From Phascolarctobacterium sp. (GTDB lineage: Bacteria > Bacillota > Negativicutes > Acidaminococcales > Acidaminococcaceae), in the NCBI GenBank assembly GCA_004558595.1, contig SFCN01000040.1, positions 1 to 18,012 on the forward strand: 18,012 nucleotides of DNA. Direction: 5' to 3'. Positions 7,428 to 14,560 of this stretch are shown piece after piece (within the stretch, counting starts at the first letter, position 1; each line of letters opens with the position of its first letter). The position numbers and the translations under genes are program-made. The notes beneath the pieces are model-generated. The model had not been told where the DNA came from and searched no databases. It saw only the letters and a program-made list of their open reading frames with translations.

Positions 7428-8603
7428 TTAATGGTGGAACAGACGCAGTCCGGTGAAGGCCATAGCAATACCATACTTGTCGCAGGTTTCAATAACATTG
7501 TCATCACGGATGGAACCACCTGCTTGAGCAATGTATTGCACGCCACTGCGATGAGCGCGTTCGATATTGTCACCGAAGGGGAAGAAAGCGTCGCTACCCA
7601 GAGCCACATCCTTCAGCTCAGCTAGCCAAGCCTTTTTCTCCGCACGGGTCAGCGGCTCAGGCTTTTCGGTGAAGAAGTTTTCCCAAATACCATCGGCCAA
7701 AACATCCTCGTAGTCATCGGAAATATAAACGTCGATGGTGTTATCGCGGTCGGGACGGCGAATGCTCTCCTTAAAAGGCAGAGCCAACACCTTGGGGTTT
7801 TGACGTAACCACCAAATATCGGCCTTGTTACCAGCCAAGCGAGTGCAGTGTACGCGGGATTGTTGGCCGGCGCCAATACCGATAGCTTGGCCATCCTTAA
7901 CATAGCATACGGAATTGGATTGGGTATACTTCAGAACGATTAAGGAAATCAGCAAATCGCGAGCAGCAGACTCAGGAATTTCCTTGTTCACAGTAGGACG
8001 ATTCTCCAGCAAAGCCTCGGTAATCTTGGCCTCATTGCGGTCCTGCTCAAAGGTGATACCAAAAACCTGCTTGCTTTCAGTCAGCTCCGGCACATAATTA
8101 GGGTCAATCTCAATAATATTATAGGTGCCCTTGCGTTTAGTTTTCAAAACAGCCAAAGCTTCCTCGGTATAGCCAGGAGCGATAACGCCGTCAGAAACCT
8201 CACGATGCAGCATCTTGGCAGTTTGCACGTCGCAAACATCGGACAGAGCTACAAAATCGCCGTAGGAGCTCATGCGGTCAGCGCCACGAGCACGGGCATA
8301 AGCGTTGGCCAGCGGAGATAGCTCGAGATCGTCCACATAATAAATCTTCTTCAGAGTGTCGCTCATGGGCAGACCCACAGCAGCGCCGGCAGGACTCACA
8401 TGCTTGAAGGATGCGGCTGCAGGCAGGCCGGTAGCCTCCTTCAGCTCCTTAACTAATTGCCAGCTGTTGAAGGCATCCAAAAAGTTAATATAGCCAGGAC
8501 GACCATTGAGTACCTTAATGGGCAGCTCAGCCCCATTAGCCATATAAATTCTTGCCTTAGCTTGGTTGGGATTGCAACCATATTTCAATGCTAATTCGTT
8601 CAT
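7428..8603 (-). CDS. purH: stand-alone AICAR transformylase (phosphoribosylaminoimidazolecarboxamide formyltransferase)
   Basis: A 391-residue cytoplasmic enzyme that formylates AICAR with 10-formyl-tetrahydrofolate, the penultimate step of purine synthesis. It has only the transformylase half of PurH: the catalytic Lys67-His68 in ASFKHVSPAGAAVG and the conserved ARGADRMSSYGDFVALSD and DAFFPFGDNIERAHRSG stretches are present, but the N-terminal IMP cyclohydrolase (MGS-like) domain is missing. Cyclohydrolase must therefore come from elsewhere in the genome. The start at 8603 follows GGGAGG; a longer in-frame reading to 8654 would run into the riboswitch terminator and adds foreign sequence. 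The gene is monocistronic, with its own promoter and a ZTP riboswitch, so it is expected to rise when ZMP/ZTP accumulates from folate shortage. Confidence 0.93.
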   Translation of the reverse strand: MNELALKYGCNPNQAKARIYMANGAELPIKVLNGRPGYINFLDAFNSWQLVKELKEATGLPAAASFKHVSPAGAAVGLPMSDTLKKIYYVDDLELSPLANAYARARGADRMSSYGDFVALSDVCDVQTAKMLHREVSDGVIAPGYTEEALAVLKTKRKGTYNIIEIDPNYVPELTESKQVFGITFEQDRNEAKITEALLENRPTVNKEIPESAARDLLISLIVLKYTQSNSVCYVKDGQAIGIGAGQQSRVHCTRLAGNKADIWWLRQNPKVLALPFKESIRRPDRDNTIDVYISDDYEDVLADGIWENFFTEKPEPLTRAEKKAWLAELKDVALGSDAFFPFGDNIERAHRSGVQYIAQAGGSIRDDNVIETCDKYGIAMAFTGLRLFHH

Positions 8604-8641
8604 CAAATTTCCTCCCTTAAAATAACGTGGTCGGTAAAAAA

Positions 8642-8684
8642 GAAAAACCGACACACTGATGCATATACATGCCCAGACGGTCGG
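8642..8684 (-). terminator. riboswitch-controlled terminator
   Basis: On the minus strand, CCGAC (8684-8680 region) pairs with GTCGG (8652-8648), directly followed by TTTTTCTTTTTTT. The 5' arm lies inside the conserved P3/pseudoknot segment of the ZTP aptamer, so ligand binding and terminator formation exclude each other. A further ACCGAC (8635-8630) after the T-run can also pair with GTCGGT. Confidence 0.8.
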
Positions 8685-8738
8685 CTACACCGGTCATACT
8701 CCCCTGTGGTAACCCACTTCCGTCAGTTATATGACCTA
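8669..8738 (-). ncRNA. ZTP riboswitch (pfl RNA)
   Basis: The leader RNA shows the hallmarks of the pfl/ZTP aptamer in order: P1 strand GGUCAUA (8736-8730) closing with UAUGACC (8698-8692), ACUGACGG, hairpin GUGG..CCAC, the conserved GGGGAG, then the highly conserved GCCGACCGUCUGGGCA ending near 8669. The pseudoknot pairs GACGG of the first half with CCGUC in the second; it differs from the commonest GGCG/CGCC sequence yet keeps pairing. ZTP riboswitches sense the purine intermediates ZMP and ZTP and turn on purine and folate genes. Here the switch stands directly in front of an AICAR transformylase, the enzyme that consumes ZMP. Confidence 0.93.
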
Positions 8739-8746
8739 CTACTAAA

Positions 8747-8775
8747 ATTATAAAAGCTTACGCAATTTTTGTCAA
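8747..8775 (-). promoter_or_regulatory. consensus sigma-70 type promoter of the purH-type gene
   Basis: On the minus strand TTGACA (8775-8770), a 17-base spacer and TATAAT (8752-8747) form a perfect consensus promoter. Its -35 box starts only five bases after the stop of the upstream radical SAM gene. The transcript would begin close to 8740, right before the riboswitch. Confidence 0.92.
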
Positions 8776-8780
8776 TATTT

Positions 8781-9683
8781 TTACACTCCCGTACCATCAA
8801 AGCAGGGAATAAAATCCTCGCAGGCAGCATCGCCCTCCTGCACAAAGCCATCCTCAATGGTGCTGGCCATAAGATAAGCCTCTACCTCAGCGTATTCCTC
8901 ATCCGTCACCTTGCGATTGATTTCAGGAAATTCCGCAGCACGGCCACAAGGCACATATTGATGCATGAGGCTGAACATTACTTGGCCCGGCTTAAAATTA
9001 TGGGCAACCCAATCGATAACACGCTTAGAATTCTCCAGCATTCCCGGCATGATTAAATGACGAATAACTACGCCCTTTTGCAACAGGCCATTTTCATCCA
9101 GCTCATAATCGCCCACCTGTCGATACATTTCCTTGATGGCATCCGTAGCAATGCGGAAATAATAGGGTGCGTTACTGTATTTAATAGCAGCTACATCGTC
9201 GCTGTATTTTAAATCAGGCAAATAAATCTGCACCTTGCCCTTTAAACGACGCAACGTGTCCTGGGTTTCAAAGCCGCTGGTATTATAAACAACGGGCACA
9301 TCAAGGGGCTTCTCCAAGCTCTTGATGACCGCTTCAGTGAAGTGTGTTGGCGTAACCAGATTAATATTATGAGCTCCCTTGTCAATCAGCTCCTGATAGA
9401 TTTCCTGTAGACGCTCAATGGAAATCTCCTTGCCAAAGCCATTATAGCTAATATCGAAGTTCTGGCAGAAGACGCAATGCAAATTACAGCCGCTGAAAAA
9501 AACGGTGCCGCTGCCACGGGTGCCGCTAATGCAGGGCTCCTCCCACATATGTAGGCCCGCACGGGCCACAATGGGCAGCATGCCGCAGCCGCAGCTACCA
9601 AAATAGCGCTCGCCCTCAGTATCCGCCATATTTTCGGGTCTATCCACGCCACAACGATGAGGACATACATAACAATAAGTCAT
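8781..9683 (-). CDS. radical SAM protein, PflX/COG1313-like
   Basis: A 300-residue radical S-adenosylmethionine protein. The 4Fe-4S ligands are Cys66, Cys70 and Cys73 in SGCNLHCVFCQ. Before them lies a cysteine-rich N-terminus (C4, C7, C11, C31, C33) that could hold a second metal site. The HINLVTPTHF and IYLPDLKYSD stretches are typical of the COG1313 group, related to pyruvate formate-lyase activating enzymes and often called PflX; the substrate of this group is not known to me. No formate-lyase gene is nearby. AGGAGATG precedes ATG. It is the last gene of the operon, 12 bases after the prepilin-type peptidase, and no terminator separates it from the purH promoter. Confidence 0.85.
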   Translation of the reverse strand: MTYCYVCPHRCGVDRPENMADTEGERYFGSCGCGMLPIVARAGLHMWEEPCISGTRGSGTVFFSGCNLHCVFCQNFDISYNGFGKEISIERLQEIYQELIDKGAHNINLVTPTHFTEAVIKSLEKPLDVPVVYNTSGFETQDTLRRLKGKVQIYLPDLKYSDDVAAIKYSNAPYYFRIATDAIKEMYRQVGDYELDENGLLQKGVVIRHLIMPGMLENSKRVIDWVAHNFKPGQVMFSLMHQYVPCGRAAEFPEINRKVTDEEYAEVEAYLMASTIEDGFVQEGDAACEDFIPCFDGTGV

Positions 9684-9695
9684 TCACTTCATCTC

Positions 9696-10343
9696 CTATT
9701 TCCACAACAGCACTTGGGCCAACCAGGCCACTACCGCGCCTATAATCAAAAAGGGACCAAAGGCAAAATAATCCTTGCGCCCATGAATTTTCAAAAGTAG
9801 AAAAATCACCGCGGCCACACCGCCCACTATAAAGCCAATGCAAGCAGTGGTAATGATGCCATTCACGCCGAACCACAGACCCAGAGCGGCCATCATTTTC
9901 ACGTCGCCTCCGCCCAATGCTCCTCGCCCCAAAATGGCTAGGGCCGCGAGGGCTACAAAGGCACCGGCAGCCGCTGCTAAGCGCTGCCAAATGCTGTAGG
10001 GCAGGTAGGGCGTGGCCGCCAGGCCCAGCACTACCAAGGGTATTAGACTATCGTCAAAAATAAATTGAAAACGATAATCGATAAGCCACAAAAGCCACAG
10101 CCAGTACAGCAAAAAGCAGCTTAAAGCCTTACTCGCAGTGCTAACGGGAATCACCAGACCTAAGAGCAGCGCTACCATTATCCCCAAGGCCAGCGTAATA
10201 CTAGAGCACACCGGCCCCGGCTCTAGATTATATTCAGCTAAGCTGTCTCGATTGCGCTCCAATACCCAAGCCATGAGTCGCTTACTAAGTGGCGTCAAAA
10301 TGGCAGTCAGCACCAGCGCTATGCCTAGTTTTATCATCATCAT
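9696..10343 (-). CDS. short A24-family prepilin-type peptidase
   Basis: A 215-residue, very hydrophobic membrane protein with six or so predicted helices. The two catalytic aspartates of A24 aspartic peptidases are visible: Asp89 in LIDYRFQFIFDD (usually ID..xx..IPD) and Asp147 in GGGDVKMMAALGLWFG. The N-terminal region lacks the CxxC..CxxC zinc motif and methylase domain of full-length PilD, matching the shorter TadV/preflagellin-peptidase-like members. No pilin or secretion gene is in the window, so its substrate is elsewhere or unknown. Three ATG codons in tandem (10343, 10340, 10337) could each start it; AAAGG lies just upstream. It follows recO by 9 bases. Confidence 0.85.
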   Translation of the reverse strand: MMMIKLGIALVLTAILTPLSKRLMAWVLERNRDSLAEYNLEPGPVCSSITLALGIMVALLLGLVIPVSTASKALSCFLLYWLWLLWLIDYRFQFIFDDSLIPLVVLGLAATPYLPYSIWQRLAAAAGAFVALAALAILGRGALGGGDVKMMAALGLWFGVNGIITTACIGFIVGGVAAVIFLLLKIHGRKDYFAFGPFLIIGAVVAWLAQVLLWK

Positions 10344-10352
10344 AATAATCCT

Positions 10353-11114
10353 TTACAATCCCATTTGGCTTAAAAAGTTCAGGCTATTAAGGGGCTTATC
10401 GGTCTGGAAAAAGATAAATTTGTACAAAATCCGCTCCAGCTCCATGAGCTCCCCGCCCCGCACGCTGAAAGCTGCGGGGCTCTCATAATCTAGCGTCGCT
10501 AGCCACTGCCACAGCCTTCTTGCGCCCTCGGAGCAAGGCTCCAAGCCCTCGCCTGTGTAGGCTGCGCGACACTGGCTGCACAGCAGCCCGCCCTGCAGCG
10601 GACTGAACCAGGCGGGCTCTGGCAGCGCCATTTCAGCGCCGCAGCCCACGCAGTGGTGCATCTCAGGTGCGAAGCCTGTGAGCCCTAGGAGCTTAATGGC
10701 GAAGGACAGTGCTACCAAGCGTGGGTTACGCTTGTTCAGCGCTGCCAGCGTTAAGCTGAGGAGCTCGTAGAGCTCCTCGTCGGGCTCACGATCCTCCGTC
10801 AGCACCGCGGTCAGCTCCGCCGCCACGGCCCCATAGGCCATCTGCTGCATATTCAGGTGCTGGGGCAGGTGGACGAGCTCCGCATTGCGGAGCTTGTCCA
10901 CCTTTTGTCCCTGCTGCACCTGAATGCGCAGGCAGGCAAAGGGCTGCAGCAGGCGGCCCTGCACGTTCTTCACATAACGTGCTCCATAGGCGATAAAGCG
11001 CAGCTTGCCATGGTTTTTCGTAAAGCACACCACATATTTATCCGCCGTCTGATAATATTTAACATGGAGCACCAAAGCCTCGTCCTCTAAGAGCTCCCGT
11101 TCATTCTCACTCAT
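10353..11114 (-). CDS. recO: DNA repair protein RecO
   Basis: RecO helps RecR load RecA onto single-stranded DNA at gaps during recombinational repair. The 253-residue protein has the N-terminal OB-fold region (DEALVLHVKYYQTADKYVVCFTK, then GKLRFIAYGARY) and a C-terminal helical part with four zinc-type cysteines, C155/C158 (HHCVGCGAE) and C179/C182 (LLCSQC). Its ATG overlaps the stop of the CBS-domain gene by 8 bases, implying translational coupling. The central and 3' parts are clearly more GC-rich than the neighbours and hold strong hairpins at 10758-10778 and 10868-10902. Position after era is the classical Bacillota arrangement. Confidence 0.94.
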   Translation of the reverse strand: MSENERELLEDEALVLHVKYYQTADKYVVCFTKNHGKLRFIAYGARYVKNVQGRLLQPFACLRIQVQQGQKVDKLRNAELVHLPQHLNMQQMAYGAVAAELTAVLTEDREPDEELYELLSLTLAALNKRNPRLVALSFAIKLLGLTGFAPEMHHCVGCGAEMALPEPAWFSPLQGGLLCSQCRAAYTGEGLEPCSEGARRLWQWLATLDYESPAAFSVRGGELMELERILYKFIFFQTDKPLNSLNFLSQMGL

Positions 11115-12387
11115 GAGCCTCTTCCTTCGGCTGTAAATCTGTTTTCAAAGGCACTGCCTGCAAGCGCAGCACTCTAAAGCCTTCTACCTGCAGCACCTTA
11201 AAGCAATAATCACCTAAAACCACTGGATCGCCTACCTCAGGCTTGCGACCTAGAAGACCAAAAACATAGCCACCAATGGTATCCTCCTCGGGCTCCTCGA
11301 ATTCTATACCCAAAATCTCGGTTATTTCATCCAAAAGCACCATGCCATCAAATTCGTAGGCACCATTTTCCAAGGCCACCACATCCTCAGGCTCCTGAGC
11401 CTCGTGCTCATCCTGAATTTCGCCCACAATTTCTTCAACTAGGTCTTCCATAGTGATTAGGCCTGCGGTACCGCCGTATTCATCGGCTACCAGCACCATT
11501 TGCACATGGCGCTGCTGCATCAAGGGCAAAGCCTTAGAAATAGGCATGGCCTCAGGAATAACCACGATAGGACGCATCAAGCGACGCAGGTCATATTCCT
11601 GTACACCGCCACGAATGGCCAGCAAATCACGCACATGGACGACACCAATCACATGGTCCTTATCCTCATCACACAGGGGATAGCGGGTATGGCGACTGCC
11701 GCGCACGGTAGCCAAATTCTCTGCCAAGCTATCATCCGTGAACAGGCAATCCATATCCTGACGGGGTACCATAACCTCCCGAGCCACTCTGTCCGCGAAG
11801 TCAAACACATTATCAATCATACTACTTTCAATGTGGTCGATCTCGCCCTCCTGCTCACTGGCGCTGACAATGCGCCGCAGCTCATCCTCGCTGCGGGCCA
11901 TATCCTCCACAGGCTTGGAGAGATTGAGCAGCTTTTGCACAGCCAGAGAGGCCTTACTGGAGACCAACACAAAGGGATAGAGCAGATAATGGAAGAAAAT
12001 CACCGTGTAGACAGTCTTCAGCACCGCCCGTTCCACATTGCTTTCCGCCATAGCGCGGGGCACCAGCTCACCCCAAACCACATGCAGCAATATTACAAAA
12101 ATAATACTCAAGGCCCAGGCCAGAAAAACATCTAGCTCAGCATAGGTATGGAGCAACTCCGTAAAAAAACGACCGCCCAAAATACCTAGCAGCACAGTAG
12201 AAGCCGTAATCCCCAGCTGTACTGCGCTCACATAGGTCTCCTGCTTGTCCATCACCTTCAGGGCTAAACTAGCGCTGCTCTCGCCCTCTTCGGCCAGCTC
12301 CTCCAGCTTGCCGCGGCGCACCCGCACAAGACCATATTCTGCAACCACAAAGAAACCATTTAAAAATACCATCAGTAATATCAACAT
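11107..12387 (-). CDS. CorC/HlyC-type CNNM-CBS transporter-associated protein
   Basis: Read from ATG 12387 this is a 426-residue membrane protein: a DUF21/CNNM transmembrane domain (about 1-145, including NGFFVVAE), a CBS pair (about 203-325, REVMVPRQDM to DEYGGTAGLITMEDLVEEIVGEI) and a C-terminal CorC_HlyC domain (about 335-415). The family is linked to Mg2+/Co2+ efflux or resistance, often mislabelled hemolysin. The start is odd: ATG 12387 has no ribosome binding site and cuts into the first helix. The frame continues upstream to ATT 12426, adding INADPTFSSILQL, which resembles family N-termini and sits 9 bases after AGGAG. See the finding. It overlaps recO by 8 bases. Confidence 0.9.
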   Translation of the reverse strand: MLILLMVFLNGFFVVAEYGLVRVRRGKLEELAEEGESSASLALKVMDKQETYVSAVQLGITASTVLLGILGGRFFTELLHTYAELDVFLAWALSIIFVILLHVVWGELVPRAMAESNVERAVLKTVYTVIFFHYLLYPFVLVSSKASLAVQKLLNLSKPVEDMARSEDELRRIVSASEQEGEIDHIESSMIDNVFDFADRVAREVMVPRQDMDCLFTDDSLAENLATVRGSRHTRYPLCDEDKDHVIGVVHVRDLLAIRGGVQEYDLRRLMRPIVVIPEAMPISKALPLMQQRHVQMVLVADEYGGTAGLITMEDLVEEIVGEIQDEHEAQEPEDVVALENGAYEFDGMVLLDEITEILGIEFEEPEEDTIGGYVFGLLGRKPEVGDPVVLGDYCFKVLQVEGFRVLRLQAVPLKTDLQPKEEAHE

Positions 12388-12432
12388 AAGCTGTAAAATA
12401 CTACTAAAGGTGGGATCCGCGTTAATAGGTCA

Positions 12433-13335
12433 TCACTCCTTAAATCCGAACTGCTTCAAAACTTTATCCTGATTTCTCCAATCAGGCTTTACTTTTACCC
12501 ATAAATCTAAGAAAACCTTGCAATACAAGAGCTTTTCTAAATCGGCCCGTGCTTGTTGGCCAATCTTTTTCAATAGACTGCCTTTAGCTCCGATAACAAT
12601 ACCCTTTTGGGACTCACGCTCTACGAAAATCGTGGCGCGAATATAAATGGTTTCGTCATCCCGCTCCTTAAACTCGTCCACCTCCACGGCGATAGCGTGG
12701 GGTACCTCATCACGAGTCAGACGTAAAACCTTTTCACGAATCATTTCCCCGGCAATAACACGCTCCGGCTGGTCCGTAATCATATCATCGGGGTAATAGG
12801 CAGGACCCTCCGGCAAATGCTTGGTAATCTCCTGCACCAATCCAGGGAACTCACCATCATTGAGAGCGGATACGGGCACGATTGCCGCGAAATTATACTG
12901 CTTGCTGTAGTCCTCCATAATTTTAAATAGCTTGGACTTATCCTGCAGCTTATCAATCTTATTGCAGACTAGAATTACAGGGGTCTTCACCTTGCGCAGC
13001 AGCTCCAGAATATACTCCTCGCCAGCGCCCCGCTTTTCGGTCACATCCACAATAAAGAGGATTACATCCACCTCCTGCAGTGTTCCCTCAGCGGTGCGCA
13101 CCATATACTCGCCCAGCTTATGCTGGGGCTTATGGATGCCGGGCGTATCTAGAAACATAATCTGGGCATTATCCGTGTTCATGATGCACATAATACGATT
13201 GCGAGTTGTTTGGGGTCTATCACTCATAATGGCGATTTTTTCGCCAATCAGGCTATTGGTCAGAGTGGATTTGCCCACATTGGGACGACCCACCATGGCC
13301 ACAAAGCCAGCATAATGTTTCGGTTCTTCCTTCAT
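12433..13335 (-). CDS. era: GTPase Era
   Basis: Era is an essential GTPase that binds the 3' end of 16S rRNA and helps 30S assembly. The 300-residue protein has the G1 loop GRPNVGKS (16-23), the effector region around 37-47 (MSDRPQTTRNR), DTPG (63-66), NKID (125-128) and PVSA (154-157), followed by a C-terminal KH RNA-binding domain with VIGAKG (247-252). Its length is standard. AAGGAG precedes ATG at 13335. It lies 12 bases after cdd, and its TGA overlaps an ATG by one base (TGATG) at the start of the CBS-domain gene region. Confidence 0.98.
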   Translation of the reverse strand: MKEEPKHYAGFVAMVGRPNVGKSTLTNSLIGEKIAIMSDRPQTTRNRIMCIMNTDNAQIMFLDTPGIHKPQHKLGEYMVRTAEGTLQEVDVILFIVDVTEKRGAGEEYILELLRKVKTPVILVCNKIDKLQDKSKLFKIMEDYSKQYNFAAIVPVSALNDGEFPGLVQEITKHLPEGPAYYPDDMITDQPERVIAGEMIREKVLRLTRDEVPHAIAVEVDEFKERDDETIYIRATIFVERESQKGIVIGAKGSLLKKIGQQARADLEKLLYCKVFLDLWVKVKPDWRNQDKVLKQFGFKE

Positions 13336-13347
13336 GCGATACTCCTT

Positions 13348-13755
13348 TTATAAATCAAAGCCGTAGGGCAAAAGCTCCTCTAAGGAACATATTTTAATGT
13401 CCCCTTTTAGATTGCCCAGCAGTATTTTACCTATTTTAAATTCGCTCATGACCTGACGACAGGCGCCGCAGGGGGACACAGGCTGCTGCGTATCCGCTAC
13501 CACGCAAATAGCATCCAAATCCCGCTCCCCGGCGCAGACGGCGGCAAAAATCGCATTGCGTTCACCACAGCAGCACAGGCCATAGGAAGCATTTTCCACA
13601 TTGCAGCCCCCGTAAATTCTGCCCGCGGCAGTGCGCACTGCCGCGCCCACTGCAAAATGAGAATAGGGAGAATAGGAATTTTGTCTTGCTACCACAGCTG
13701 CTGCGTAAAGCATCTGCAAATCAGGTGGCAAGGCTGCCAAATGAGTATCCTGCAT
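13348..13755 (-). CDS. cdd: cytidine deaminase
   Basis: Cdd deaminates cytidine and deoxycytidine to uridine forms in pyrimidine salvage. The 135-residue tetrameric-type enzyme has substrate-binding SYSPYSHFAVGAA (27-39) and CNVENASYG (51-59), zinc ligand Cys63 with catalytic Glu65 in CGERNAIFAAV, and zinc ligands Cys96 and Cys99 in PCGACRQ. I chose ATG 13755 because GAAGGAGGTG lies just upstream; a longer in-frame reading to 13779 would start before that site and overlap the ybeY stop. dgkA, commonly between ybeY and cdd, is absent. Confidence 0.96.
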   Translation of the reverse strand: MQDTHLAALPPDLQMLYAAAVVARQNSYSPYSHFAVGAAVRTAAGRIYGGCNVENASYGLCCCGERNAIFAAVCAGERDLDAICVVADTQQPVSPCGACRQVMSEFKIGKILLGNLKGDIKICSLEELLPYGFDL

Positions 13756-13778
13756 GGGCGCACCTCCTTCATACTTCA

Positions 13779-14285
13779 TTAATGCTCACCGGTAGGATGG
13801 TCAAAATATTCCTCGGACAAATTAATGGCTCGCAGGGCTTCTTCTTCCTTGGCCCGCATCTCAGCCTTGTCCTCCTCCGTCATATGGTCATAGCCCAATA
13901 AATGGAACATGCCATGGACAGCCAAATAAGTCATTTCCCGCTCAAGGCCATGCCCGTACTCCTCAGCCTGCCGCAGAGCAGTCTCGGCTGAGATGATGAT
14001 ATCGCCGTAAAGGTGCTCCTCCGGACCACCGATAAGCTCGGGCTCATCGCTGTCCTCGGCCTCCTCGTCCAAAGCAAAGCTCAGCACATCCGTGGGCTTG
14101 TCCATACCACGGTAAGCACGGTTTAAAGCATGGATTTCCTCATCGTCCACAATGGTTACATCCACCTCGGCCTCCTCTTCAAGCTCGTTGAGGCGTGCAA
14201 CTGCCTGCAGCCCCTGCTGCAATCGCTCTAGGACAGCGTCAGCTAAGTCAATTCTATTCTGATCATTTTCTAGATTGATAATCAT
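13779..14285 (-). CDS. ybeY: endoribonuclease YbeY
   Basis: YbeY is a zinc-dependent endoribonuclease needed for 16S rRNA 3' end maturation and ribosome quality control. The 168-residue protein has the metal-binding motif HGMFHLLGYDH (124-134, H-x3-H-x5-H) and the conserved LNRAYRGMDKPTDVLSF (54-70), with a typical acidic insertion (EEAEDSDEPE). ATG 14285 is preceded by GGAGGGG, which itself forms the end of the palindromic repeat region separating the gene from phoH. It is followed by cdd after 23 bases. Confidence 0.97.
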   Translation of the reverse strand: MIINLENDQNRIDLADAVLERLQQGLQAVARLNELEEEAEVDVTIVDDEEIHALNRAYRGMDKPTDVLSFALDEEAEDSDEPELIGGPEEHLYGDIIISAETALRQAEEYGHGLEREMTYLAVHGMFHLLGYDHMTEEDKAEMRAKEEEALRAINLSEEYFDHPTGEH

Positions 14286-14292
14286 ATAAACC

Positions 14293-14545
14293 CCTCCACC
14301 ACCTACGGTGGTCCCCCTCCCCTTTAAAGGGGAGGCAAAAAATGTTAATAAATGCTGGTCCCCCCTTTAAAGGGGAAGCAAATAATGTTATGAACGGTGG
14401 TTCCAACTCCCCTTTAAAGGGGAGGTAAATAATGTTATGAACGGTGATTCCAACTCCCCTTTAAAGGGGAGGCAAATATTTTTGAACGGTGCTCCCCTTG
14501 GGGAGGCAAATAATCTACGAATGGTGCTTCCTCGAGGGAGAGCCA
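14293..14545. repeat. tandem array of palindromic repeats between phoH and ybeY
   Basis: Four near-identical palindromes with core CCCCTTTAAAGGGG are centred at 14325, 14368, 14415 and 14462, flanked mostly as CTCCCC..GGGGAG. Two degenerate relatives follow, CTCCCCTTGGGGAG (14492-14505) and CCTCGAGG (14530-14537). Linkers share GCAAATAATGTTATGAACGGTG. The copies are 43, 47 and 47 bases apart, then about 36. At the ybeY end a further inverted repeat, ACCACC..GGTGGT (about 14298-14312), adjoins the GGAGGGG ribosome binding site. No T-runs follow the stems, so they do not look like terminators. Intergenic repeats of similar composition are, from memory, common in Bacillota genomes. Confidence 0.9.
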
Positions 14546-14560
14546 AACTTTCTCTTTTCC

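Noticed and set aside
8604..8654. N-terminal extension of the AICAR transformylase to 8654
   Set aside because: It would be translated from the riboswitch terminator; GGGAGG and the family N-terminus place the start at 8603.
8642..8738. Purine, tetrahydrofolate or glycine riboswitch in the purH leader
   Set aside because: Conserved cores of those classes are missing, while the ordered GGGGAG and GCCGACCGYCUGGGCA elements fit the ZTP class.
14317..14505. Series of intrinsic terminators between phoH and ybeY
   Set aside because: The stems are not followed by T-runs on either strand, so termination is not supported.
14293..14545. Possible CRISPR array (regular repeats near 47-base spacing)
   Set aside because: The intervals between palindromes are themselves similar to one another, not unique spacers; copies vary in length and decay to one side, and no cas gene is present.
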